From the NCBI RefSeq assembly GCF_001457475.1, contig NZ_LN831029.1, positions 124,001-188,000 of the forward strand: a DNA stretch of 64,000 bases, read 5' to 3'. Both the position numbers and the translations under genes were made by a program. Below, piece by piece: positions 57,803 to 64,000 of the stretch; positions within the stretch are counted from its first letter, which is position 1, and every line of letters begins with the position of its first letter. Below the pieces are notes generated by a model, which worked only from the letters and a program-made list of their open reading frames with translations, searched no databases and was not told the origin of the DNA. This DNA is from Achromobacter xylosoxidans (GTDB taxonomy: Bacteria > Pseudomonadota > Gammaproteobacteria > Burkholderiales > Burkholderiaceae_B).

Positions 57803-58705
57803 TCAACCGTCGGCCGCCGCCTGCGCCAGCCACGCCTGGAATGCCACGGCGGCGGGTGCGGCCGGGCCGCGCGGACTGACGAACCACCAGCCGATACGCG
57901 GATCGTCCAGCGCGGTGCCCGGCAGCGCCTCGACCAGCGCGCCGCTGGCCAGTTGCGCGGCGATCAGGCGATGCCGGCCCATGGCCATGCCCTGTCCGGC
58001 CAGCGCCGCTTCCACCACGATGTTGTAGTCATGCAGATGCACGGTCTGGGCGCGGCCCAGGTCCAGGTCATGTTGCCGGGCCCAGGCATCCCACTCGAAC
58101 GGCAATTGCGCGTGCGAGACCAGCAGGGGATAGCGCAGCAGGTCGGCCGGCGAGCGTGGCCGTCGCCGTCCCGCCACCAATGACGGCGCGCACACCACCG
58201 ACAGCCGTTCCGGCATCAGGCGTCGCGCCCGCAGGCCGGGCCAGGTGCCGCGGCCATAGCGGATCGCGACGTCCACTTCACCGGCCGCCACGTCGGCCAG
58301 GCCGATGGCGGGCAGCAATTGCAGGTCAATGTCCGGATGGGCGCTGGCGAAGCCCGGCAGGCGCGGCGCCAGCCAGCGGGTGGCGAACGAGGCCAGCAGC
58401 CCGACCTTGAGCGTGTGGCGGGCGGCGGCGGGCGCGCGCGCTTCGTCGGTGCCTTGGCGCAGCAGTTCGAACGCCGCGTGGACCCGCTCGTAATAGGCCT
58501 GTCCCGCCGGCGTGAGGGCCACGGCGCGGGTGCGACGCTCGAACAGCGTCACGCCCAGTTCCGCCTCCAGCCGCTGGATGTGGTGGCTGATGGCGCTTTG
58601 CGTGACGAACAGTTCTTCGCCCGCCAGGCTGAAGCTCAGGCGCCGGGCGGCCGCCTCGAAGGCGCGCAGCGAGACCAGGGCGGGCAGGGAACGGTTGGAG
58701 CGCAT
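57803..58705 (-). CDS. LysR family regulator, GcvA-like
   Basis: 300 residues from ATG 58705. Helix-turn-helix SLRAFEAAARRLSFSLAGEE with LFVTQSAISHHIQRLEAELG; the effector domain has the GcvA-type VDVAIRYGRGTWPGLRAR. The ALVSLRAFEAAARRLSF start is typical of the GcvA branch. It lies upstream of, and parallel to, the RidA and aminotransferase genes (108-base gap) and may control them. Confidence 0.9.
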   Translation of the reverse strand: MRSNRSLPALVSLRAFEAAARRLSFSLAGEELFVTQSAISHHIQRLEAELGVTLFERRTRAVALTPAGQAYYERVHAAFELLRQGTDEARAPAAARHTLKVGLLASFATRWLAPRLPGFASAHPDIDLQLLPAIGLADVAAGEVDVAIRYGRGTWPGLRARRLMPERLSVVCAPSLVAGRRRPRSPADLLRYPLLVSHAQLPFEWDAWARQHDLDLGRAQTVHLHDYNIVVEAALAGQGMAMGRHRLIAAQLASGALVEALPGTALDDPRIGWWFVSPRGPAAPAAVAFQAWLAQAAADG

Positions 58706-58765
58706 GGGACGGCGGAGAGGGTGGGCCGGAGAGGGAGTACCCGGTTCACGCCTCATTCTCGCAGA

Positions 58766-59179
58766 TCAACGGCGGGCGCGGAATCGGGTCAGGTTGGCCG
58801 CGGTGATCGGCTTGCTGCGCAGCACTTCATGGCGCACGATCTGCAACGCTTGCAGGCGCGCCGGCTGGTCCGCCGGGACTTCCCAGCGGCTCCCGGAAAG
58901 CGGCGAGGCTGGATCGAGAAGCCTGAAGGTCAGGTCCGTCAACAGGTAGGAGGCCGTCGCCTGGGTGTCCTGGTGCGTTTTCGCGGGCCAGCCCGCCAGG
59001 TCGCCGGTTTCACAGATCCAGAGAATCACATTCACGGCTTCGGCCTGGTGCGCCTTCATGACCGCGATGTCCGGCAGCGCGGCGGATGCGTCGCGAACGA
59101 TCCAGGGAATCTTCTGCAACAGGTCGAACACGAGTTCAAAGGCGGCCTTTGAATCGACGGATTTTGTCTGGGTGGGCAT
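58766..59179 (-). CDS. hypothetical protein
   Basis: 137 residues from ATG 59179, starting MPTQTKSVDSKAAFELVFDL. Mostly alpha-helical in appearance with VNVILWICETGDLAGWPAKT in the centre; there are no membrane segments or signal peptide. I do not recognise the family. No clear ribosome site precedes the ATG. It is 60 bases upstream of the LysR gene start on the same strand, but a functional link is not evident. Codon use matches its surroundings. Confidence 0.65.
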   Translation of the reverse strand: MPTQTKSVDSKAAFELVFDLLQKIPWIVRDASAALPDIAVMKAHQAEAVNVILWICETGDLAGWPAKTHQDTQATASYLLTDLTFRLLDPASPLSGSRWEVPADQPARLQALQIVRHEVLRSKPITAANLTRFRARR

Positions 59180-59316
59180 GGGGAGGTAGGGCCAGGATGT
59201 TACGGATGACTCGACGTCAATCGTAAAACCATTCCGGCCCGCCGCCCGGCGCGCAGCGCCACTTTGAAGGGGGATAGCGTCCGAGTTTGGGCGGGGGCCG
59301 GACAAGCGCCCATGCA

Positions 59317-59346
59317 AAAGGCCCGCAACCAGGTTGCGGGCCTTTC
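59317..59346 (-). terminator. rho-independent terminator downstream of tRNA-Asn
   Basis: AAAGGCCCGCAACC and GGTTGCGGGCCTTT form a stem around AG or AGGT and continue into TTTT on the minus strand, 15 bases after the tRNA 3' end. Confidence 0.88.
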
Positions 59347-59360
59347 AGTACTGCATTCTT

Positions 59361-59436
59361 TGGCTCCCCGAGCTGGGCTCGAACCAGCGACCTGCGGATT
59401 AACAGTCCGTCGCTCTACCGACTGAGCTATCGGGGA
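59361..59436 (-). tRNA. tRNA-Asn (GTT)
   Basis: 76 bases including the encoded CCA. Acceptor stem TCCCCGA / TCGGGGA. The anticodon loop CTGTTAA gives GUU for asparagine. The D-arm TAGCTCAGTCGGTAGAGCGA and T-loop GGTTCGAGCCC are complete. Confidence 0.97.
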
Positions 59437-59589
59437 ACAGGTAGAGGGGGCGAATTATGCACAAATTTTGCGGGGAATGCAAAACGGCCCCTCCGGGCGC
59501 GCTGGCGATGACGGTTGGGCGTCAGGGCGATCCCTTATCATGGCAACCAGAAGGTTCGCGACCTCCCACGTTTTTTCCGGATTTCATAC

Positions 59590-60978
59590 ATGTCTTCGTT
59601 CGACATCCAATTGTTGCTCACCGCCCTGGTGAGCGTCCTGGTGCTGGTCGCTCTCATCGTTTCGCGCATCCGCATGCATCCGCTGCTGGCGCTCCTGATC
59701 GTGTCGATCGGGGTCGGGTTCGCCACCGGCATGCAACCGACCGCCATCGTCAAGAGCCTGACCGACGGCGCCGGCAAGACCCTGGGCGCAGTGGGCGTGG
59801 TGATCGCGCTGGGCGCCATGCTGGGCAAGATCCTGGCGGATTCGGGCACCACCGAGCGCCTGGCCAACGCCATCCTGAACCGCACCTCGCCGCGCATGAT
59901 CCCCTGGACCATGACGCTGGTGGCGTTCATCATCGGCATCCCGATGTTCTTCGAAGTGGGCCTGGTGGTGATGCTGCCGCTGATCTTCAGCGTGGCCCGC
60001 AAGCTGGAAGGCCAGGAGCGCTTCAAGGGCTCGGCCTACGTCTACGTGGGCGTGCCGGTGATCGCGGCGCTGGCGGCCATGCACGGCATGGTGCCGCCGC
60101 ATCCCGGCCCGCTGACGGCGATCGCCAGCCTCAAGACCACGGTCGGCCCGACCATGATCTATGGCTTTCTCGCGGCGCTGCCCGCCATGATCCTGGGTGG
60201 CCCGCTGTATGGCGCCTTCATCGCGCCGCGCATGAGCACGCGCCCCGACGAGGCCTTGCTTGAGCAGTTCACCGCCACCCGGGCGGCCGATGCCGGCCAT
60301 GGCCAGCCCGGCGTCGGCCTGGGCGTGGTGGCCGCGTTGCTGCCCGCCCTGTTGATGCTGCTGCACGCCGTGGCCGAAATGCTGCTGCCCAAGACCTCGC
60401 CCCTGATGCATGCGGCGGCTTTCCTGGGAAATCCGCTGGTCGCCATGCTGCTGGGCGTGCTGTTTGCGGCCGTGACGCTGGTGCTGGCGCGCGGCGGCGA
60501 CGCCGAGAAACTGCGCGACGCGCTGGGCAAGAGCCTCAAGCCCATCGCGGGCATCATGCTGATCATCGCTGGCGGCGGCGCCTTCCAGCAGGTGCTGACC
60601 AGCGCCAAGGTCGGCGACGCCATCGTCCACCTGACCCACCAGTTCGCGTTTCCGCCGCTGGTGCTGGGCTGGCTGATCGCCATGCTGCTGTCGGTGTCCA
60701 CCGGCTCGGCCACGGTCGGCATCGTCGGCGCGGCCGGCCTGCTGGCGCCGCTGGCCGGCGCCGACCCCTCGCTGAACCTGCCGTTGCTGGCGCTGTCGAT
60801 CGGCTGCGGTTCGCTGTTCTTCAACTACGCCAATCACGCCGGGTTCTGGATGGTGAAGGAATCCTTCGGCATGACGATGGGCGAGGCGACCAAGACGATT
60901 TCGGTGGTGCAGTCCATCGTGTCGGTGGTCGGCCTGGTGATGGTGTTGCTGTTCGATATGTTGCCCGCGCTGGGGTGA
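59590..60978 (+). CDS. GntP family permease (gluconate:H+ symporter type)
   Basis: 462 residues from ATG 59590 with about twelve hydrophobic segments. GntP features include LLALLIVSIGVGFATGMQP, KTLGAVGVVIALGAMLGKIL, HGMVPPHPGPL and the C-terminal NYANHAGFWMVKESFGMT. These inner-membrane carriers take up gluconate or related sugar acids. No gluconate kinase or sugar acid dehydratase is adjacent, so the substrate is uncertain. A terminator follows. Confidence 0.92.
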   Translation: MSSFDIQLLLTALVSVLVLVALIVSRIRMHPLLALLIVSIGVGFATGMQPTAIVKSLTDGAGKTLGAVGVVIALGAMLGKILADSGTTERLANAILNRTSPRMIPWTMTLVAFIIGIPMFFEVGLVVMLPLIFSVARKLEGQERFKGSAYVYVGVPVIAALAAMHGMVPPHPGPLTAIASLKTTVGPTMIYGFLAALPAMILGGPLYGAFIAPRMSTRPDEALLEQFTATRAADAGHGQPGVGLGVVAALLPALLMLLHAVAEMLLPKTSPLMHAAAFLGNPLVAMLLGVLFAAVTLVLARGGDAEKLRDALGKSLKPIAGIMLIIAGGGAFQQVLTSAKVGDAIVHLTHQFAFPPLVLGWLIAMLLSVSTGSATVGIVGAAGLLAPLAGADPSLNLPLLALSIGCGSLFFNYANHAGFWMVKESFGMTMGEATKTISVVQSIVSVVGLVMVLLFDMLPALG

Positions 60979-61059
60979 CAACGAAACGGCGCGGGGGGTG
61001 TTTGCGGCAAGACGCGTCAGCCCCCAGGAAATGCCGCGAACCTTTGGCGCCAGAAGACA

Positions 61060-61087
61060 AAAGCCCGGCTGTTCGGCCGGGCTTTTT
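61060..61087 (+). terminator. rho-independent terminator between the GntP gene and tRNA-Thr
   Basis: AAAAGCCCGGC and GCCGGGCTTTTT flank TGTTCG. T runs are present in both directions, so it can serve the GntP gene and the convergent tRNA-Thr. Confidence 0.88.
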
Positions 61088-61100
61088 CATTGGGTGCTAT

Positions 61101-61176
61101 TGGTGCCGGTGAAAGGAATCGAACCCTCGACCTTCTCATTACAAGTGAGCTGCTCTACCAACTGAGCTACACCGGC
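61101..61176 (-). tRNA. tRNA-Thr (TGT)
   Basis: 76 bases including the encoded CCA. Acceptor stem GCCGGTG / CACCGGC. The anticodon loop CTTGTAA gives UGU for threonine. The D-arm TAGCTCAGTTGGTAGAGCA and T-loop GGTTCGATTCC are complete. Confidence 0.97.
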
Positions 61177-61272
61177 GCGGCGTGCCTGGGGCACGCGCAG
61201 GGACTGCATTGTAATGAAAAAAGGAGATTCTTTCCGGCATCCGGCGCGCTTGCAGGACGGGGCGCGGGTGGG

Positions 61273-61917
61273 TCATGCCGGCCGCGGGGCCGTTGCGCAG
61301 CGCCGCCTGGCTTCCCAGCCTTGCAGCCGTTCGGCGCGCAGGGCCCGCCAGAGTTCGTCGGAGCAGAAATAGCCGCTGATGCCACTGTGCGGATACGCCG
61401 GCCGGACACCGAATTGGCGCGGCAGGCGCCAGAAGCAGCGGTTCGCGATGGCGGCCTGGTCCAGCACCAGCGGCGTGCCTTTCAGGAAAGAAAAGCCGCA
61501 GCTGGCTTCGTAGCCGGCCTGGCCCATGCCTTTGGAGAATTCGGTCTTTTCGATGATCACGGCATCGACCCGGGGCGGACACAGCAGCAGGTGGTAAGTG
61601 CGGAAAGGCCGGCTCTTGCGGCCGGGCATCATGGTCTCGACGTCGATCGGCAGGAAGCGGTGCGTGTCGGGCTCCAGCGTTTGCATCAGGTCGCGCACCC
61701 GCGCGCTGACCACGAACGGCCCGCCTTCCCATCCCAGGATCGCCGGCACGCGGCCGGGGCCGCGCAGCGTCAGGCGGATCTGTCGCGGCACCTGCGCGAG
61801 GTCGTCGTCGGACACGTCGTCGAACAGGCACAGCTTGGCAAGCAACTGGCGATCGATCTGCGGCACGAATTGCGTCGACGGTCCGCCGGCGGGCGGCATT
61901 CCGATCAGGTACGGCAT
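61273..61917 (-). CDS. Imm11/DUF1629-like protein
   Basis: 214 residues from ATG 61917; ATG 61953 would add 12. The central VVSARVRDLMQTLEPDTHRF and the following LPIDVETMMPGRKSRP and CSDELWRALRAERLQGWEA resemble the Imm11 immunity fold (DUF1629), whose members protect against contact-dependent or polymorphic toxins. No toxin, Rhs or type VI gene is adjacent, so it would be an orphan. AGGAG lies 14-18 bases before the ATG. The assignment rests on recalled family character and is moderate. Confidence 0.6.
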   Translation of the reverse strand: MPYLIGMPPAGGPSTQFVPQIDRQLLAKLCLFDDVSDDDLAQVPRQIRLTLRGPGRVPAILGWEGGPFVVSARVRDLMQTLEPDTHRFLPIDVETMMPGRKSRPFRTYHLLLCPPRVDAVIIEKTEFSKGMGQAGYEASCGFSFLKGTPLVLDQAAIANRCFWRLPRQFGVRPAYPHSGISGYFCSDELWRALRAERLQGWEARRRCATAPRPA

Positions 61918-62228
61918 GGTCTGTGGCGGCTCCTGGCGGGCCGGGCCGCGCATTGCGCAACGCGCAGGAAAAGGCCCGGTTCAGGCGTATGAGACGCGAT
62001 TCCGGCGATGTTTGCAAATGATACGCACTATCGTTCCAGGTTTCAGCGTCGATTGACGTGGCTGGCCGCGTGCCGGCGCGTCCGCGCAAGGCAGCGCACG
62101 CGCCGCGTCAACTTCTTGCGGGATGCGGCGCATAAGGGGGTAATGCGAATCGGCTTCCGCACCGGATCGGCGGGCGGGGCGCCACGGCAGGGGGGCGGTC
62201 CAAGCCAGCCCCCCGCCTGTGTGGCGCG
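61918..62228. other. intergenic region between the Imm11-like gene and sspB
   Basis: 311 bases. The half near 61990-62060 is AT-richer and could hold the promoter of the Imm11-like gene. A GC hairpin with GGGGGC/GCCCCC arms (about 62190-62217) lies after sspB but lacks a T run. No gene is seen. Confidence 0.4.
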
Positions 62229-62672
62229 TTACTTGACGATCGTCAGGCGCGGGCGCTTGGGTTCGTCGTCGCCGCCATCGTCGCCGGGCGCGGTATCGGC
62301 GTCGGCTTCGGGAGAGGCGGTGTCGGACGCGCCCGGCGTGCCGGGCGCCGGCGGTTCGTAGGGCTGCACTTCGAAGCCCATGCCGGCGCCGGTTTCGCGC
62401 GCATAGATGGCGCTGACGGCGCCCACCGGCACGTAGACGTTTTCGGTCACGCCGCTGAAGCGGGCCTGGAATTCGATGAATTCGTTGCCCAGCACCAGGC
62501 GGTTGGTGGCCAGCGTGCCGACGTTCAGGGTGATCTGTCCATCGCGCACGTGGGCGACGGGCACCATGGTGTGCTCGTCGACCTGCACGGTGATGTACGG
62601 CGTGTAGCCGTTATCGGTGCACCATTCGTGCAGCGCGCGGATCAGATACGGTTTGGTCGAAGTTTCACCCAT
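62229..62672 (-). CDS. sspB: ClpXP protease specificity-enhancing factor
   Basis: 147 residues from ATG 62672. SspB binds ssrA-tagged proteins and delivers them to ClpXP. The folded domain has STKPYLIRALHEWCTDNGYT, ITLNVGTLATNRLVLGNEF and FSGVTENVYVPVGAVSAIYA. A flexible acidic linker (about 100-135) leads to the C-terminal PKRPRLTIVK, the conserved ClpX-binding tail. It is 12 bases after sspA. Confidence 0.94.
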   Translation of the reverse strand: MGETSTKPYLIRALHEWCTDNGYTPYITVQVDEHTMVPVAHVRDGQITLNVGTLATNRLVLGNEFIEFQARFSGVTENVYVPVGAVSAIYARETGAGMGFEVQPYEPPAPGTPGASDTASPEADADTAPGDDGGDDEPKRPRLTIVK

Positions 62673-62684
62673 CACGCAACAGCC

Positions 62685-63296
62685 TTAGCGACGCATCACT
62701 TTTTCCGAAGGCGTCAGCGCTTCGATGTAGGCCGGGCGCGAGAAGATGCGTTCGGCGTACTTCTGCAGCGGAGCCGCGTTCTTGGGCAGCTCGATGCCGT
62801 AGTGGTCCAGGCGCCACAGCAGCGGGGCCACGGCCACGTCGAGCATGGAGAATTCCTCGCCCAGCATGTACTTGTTCTTGAGCAGCATCGGGGCCAGCTG
62901 GGCCAGGCGGTCGCGGATGTTCTGGCGGGCGTTGGCCAGCTTCTTCTCGTCGGGCTTGGCGCTGCGGTCTTCCAGCGTCGAGACGTGGACGAACAGCTCT
63001 TTCTCGAAGTTGTACAGGAACAGGCGGGTGCGCGCGCGCATGACCGGATCGGCCGGCATGAGCTGCGGATGCGGGAAGCGCTCGTCGATGTACTCGTTGA
63101 TGATGTTCGATTCGTACAGGACCAGGTCGCGCTCGACCAGAATGGGCACTTGACCGTACGGGTTCATCACCGAGATGTCTTCGGGCTTGTTGTACAGGTC
63201 GATGTCGCGGATCTCGAAATCCATGCCCTTTTCGAACAACACGAAGCGGCAGCGTTGCGAAAACGGACACGTGGTTCCGGAATAGAGCACCATCAT
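62685..63296 (-). CDS. sspA: stringent starvation protein A (glutathione S-transferase fold)
   Basis: 203 residues. N-terminal thioredoxin-like domain with LYSGTTCPFSQRCRFVLFEK and the cis-proline NPYGQVPILVERDL; the C-terminal helical domain includes LGEEFSMLDVAVAPLLWRLD. SspA binds RNA polymerase and modulates acid and starvation responses. The PYGQVP and TCPFSQRCR pattern is that of SspA rather than a catalytic GST. First of sspA-sspB, downstream of cytochrome c1. Confidence 0.94.
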   Translation of the reverse strand: MMVLYSGTTCPFSQRCRFVLFEKGMDFEIRDIDLYNKPEDISVMNPYGQVPILVERDLVLYESNIINEYIDERFPHPQLMPADPVMRARTRLFLYNFEKELFVHVSTLEDRSAKPDEKKLANARQNIRDRLAQLAPMLLKNKYMLGEEFSMLDVAVAPLLWRLDHYGIELPKNAAPLQKYAERIFSRPAYIEALTPSEKVMRR

Positions 63297-63449
63297 GGCG
63301 AAAAATCCTTTATGAAAAACGAAAGGCCAGCGCCCTAATCTAGCAGGCGCTGGCCCCGATTGCCAGGCGGGGGGTAGGCATACAGCCCTAACCCGCCATT
63401 ATCCACCCTGGAGAAAATGGGGGCGGATAAGCCTGGCGGGGCGTTGCGG

Positions 63450-64000
63450 TTAGCGCACGTGTTTCCAGTAAGAGGCGTTCAGGCGCCACATCACCAGGAA
63501 GAACAAGAGCAGGAACAACATGACACCGACGCCCAGTTGCACGCGGAAAGTCTGGACGGGCTCGGCCATCCAGGACATGAACGCGGTCAGGTCGGCGACG
63601 TCGTTGTCGTATGTTGCGGTTTGGGCCGGATTGGCGGCCTTGAATTTGGCCTCGAAGGTGGCATGGCCGTGGTAGCTGGCTACCGGCTCGGCCTTGACCG
63701 TGGCAAAACCTTGCGCATCGTACACCGTCGTGACCCGTTCCCACGACTTCGGCGCGCCGTCCTTGCCTTCGACCTCGTGCATCGCCACCGTCGTCAGCTC
63801 GCGCGGACCCTGGCGTTCCCACAGCGCGTGCGGCATGCCGACGGCCGGGAAGACCAGGTTGTTCCAGCCCGTGGCACGCGAGGTGTCGCGGTAGAACGTG
63901 CGCAGGTAGGTGTAGATGTAGTCGGAACCCGAGGGGCCGGCGTTGACGGATTTGGCGCGGGCGATCACGGACAGGTCCGGGGGCGTGGTGCCAAACCACT
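63450..64000 (-). CDS. petC: cytochrome c1, C-terminal part
   Basis: The last 182 residues of the gene; the N terminus and the haem CXXCH motif lie beyond the right edge. Visible parts are WFGTTPPDLSVIARA, DYIYTYLRTFYRDTSRATGW, the haem-ligand methionine in FPAVGMPHALWERQG, and the C-terminal anchor helix LGVGVMLFLLLFFLVMWRLN. Cytochrome c1 is the cytochrome bc1 subunit that passes electrons to periplasmic cytochrome c. The petABC - sspA - sspB order is common in betaproteobacteria. Confidence 0.93.
   Translation of the reverse strand, partial: WFGTTPPDLSVIARAKSVNAGPSGSDYIYTYLRTFYRDTSRATGWNNLVFPAVGMPHALWERQGPRELTTVAMHEVEGKDGAPKSWERVTTVYDAQGFATVKAEPVASYHGHATFEAKFKAANPAQTATYDNDVADLTAFMSWMAEPVQTFRVQLGVGVMLFLLLFFLVMWRLNASYWKHVR

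Noticed and set aside
59361..61176. Possible genomic island between tRNA-Asn and tRNA-Thr
   Set aside because: The GntP gene has ordinary codon use, and no integrase or direct repeat of a tRNA end was seen.
62014..62033. Fur-like stretch GCAAATGATACGCACTATCG
   Set aside because: Only part of the consensus is matched and neither neighbour is an iron gene; too weak to annotate.

Overview
The window is high-GC DNA (by eye around two thirds G+C) with dense, mostly single-copy chromosomal genes. The gene families point to a betaproteobacterium of the Alcaligenaceae, close to Achromobacter or Bordetella. Pointers are two Bug-type tripartite tricarboxylate receptors, an aceK gene inside a leucine-degradation operon, the argS / SPOR-protein / dsbA run, the cytochrome c1 / sspA / sspB run, and abundant LysR, LysE and EamA genes. 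No phage, insertion sequence, CRISPR array or plasmid module was seen. It reads as ordinary chromosome with a few accessory genes (a toxin-antitoxin pair and an orphan immunity-like gene).

Region by region. 1-5156 (minus strand) is the start of a leucine/isovalerate catabolic operon: isovaleryl-CoA dehydrogenase, aceK, a thiolase and the beginning of the methylcrotonyl-CoA carboxylase carboxyltransferase subunit. Its likely regulator, a MerR/LiuR-type protein, lies at 8111-8494 beside a near-copy of the palindrome found upstream of the operon. An M20 hydrolase and a Bug receptor sit between the two. 8568-14571 holds a metallo-beta-lactamase-fold hydrolase, a LysE exporter, a nitroreductase, metC, an alpha/beta hydrolase and a branched-chain amino acid type binding protein. 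14734-17879 is argS, a SPOR protein and dsbA, ending in a clear terminator. 19003-25044 is a Ugp-like ABC importer, a GpdQ-like phosphodiesterase and a LacI regulator, with LacI-type palindromes at both promoters. The divergent amidase at 25362-26691 is broken by a one-base change in a run of C.

26855-28861 is leuA preceded by a short reading frame carrying three rare CTA leucine codons, which looks like an attenuation leader. 28955-36935 holds a second Bug receptor, rpoN with a divergent membrane protein, an StbD/RelE-type toxin-antitoxin pair, bfd with a Fur-like site, a LysR/EamA divergent pair and bacterioferritin. 36973-40872 is prfC, a LysE exporter and an RhlE helicase. 41174-44237 is a tandem pair of DUF945 (YdgA-like) proteins. 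44270-50916 is a dipeptide ABC operon ending in a prolidase-like amidohydrolase. 51127-53920 is an uncharacterised GTPase/membrane protein pair (DUF3482 and DUF2868). 53987-59179 holds regulators, an EamA exporter, a class V aminotransferase and a RidA protein. The end carries tRNA-Asn, a GntP permease, tRNA-Thr, an immunity-like protein, sspB, sspA and the 3' part of cytochrome c1.

Functional threads: leucine breakdown and leucine synthesis both occur here with their own control signals. Iron storage and release (bfd, bfr) appear under Fur-like sites. Several importers are paired with the hydrolases that would process their substrates. All assignments were made by reading the sequence; no database search was run.
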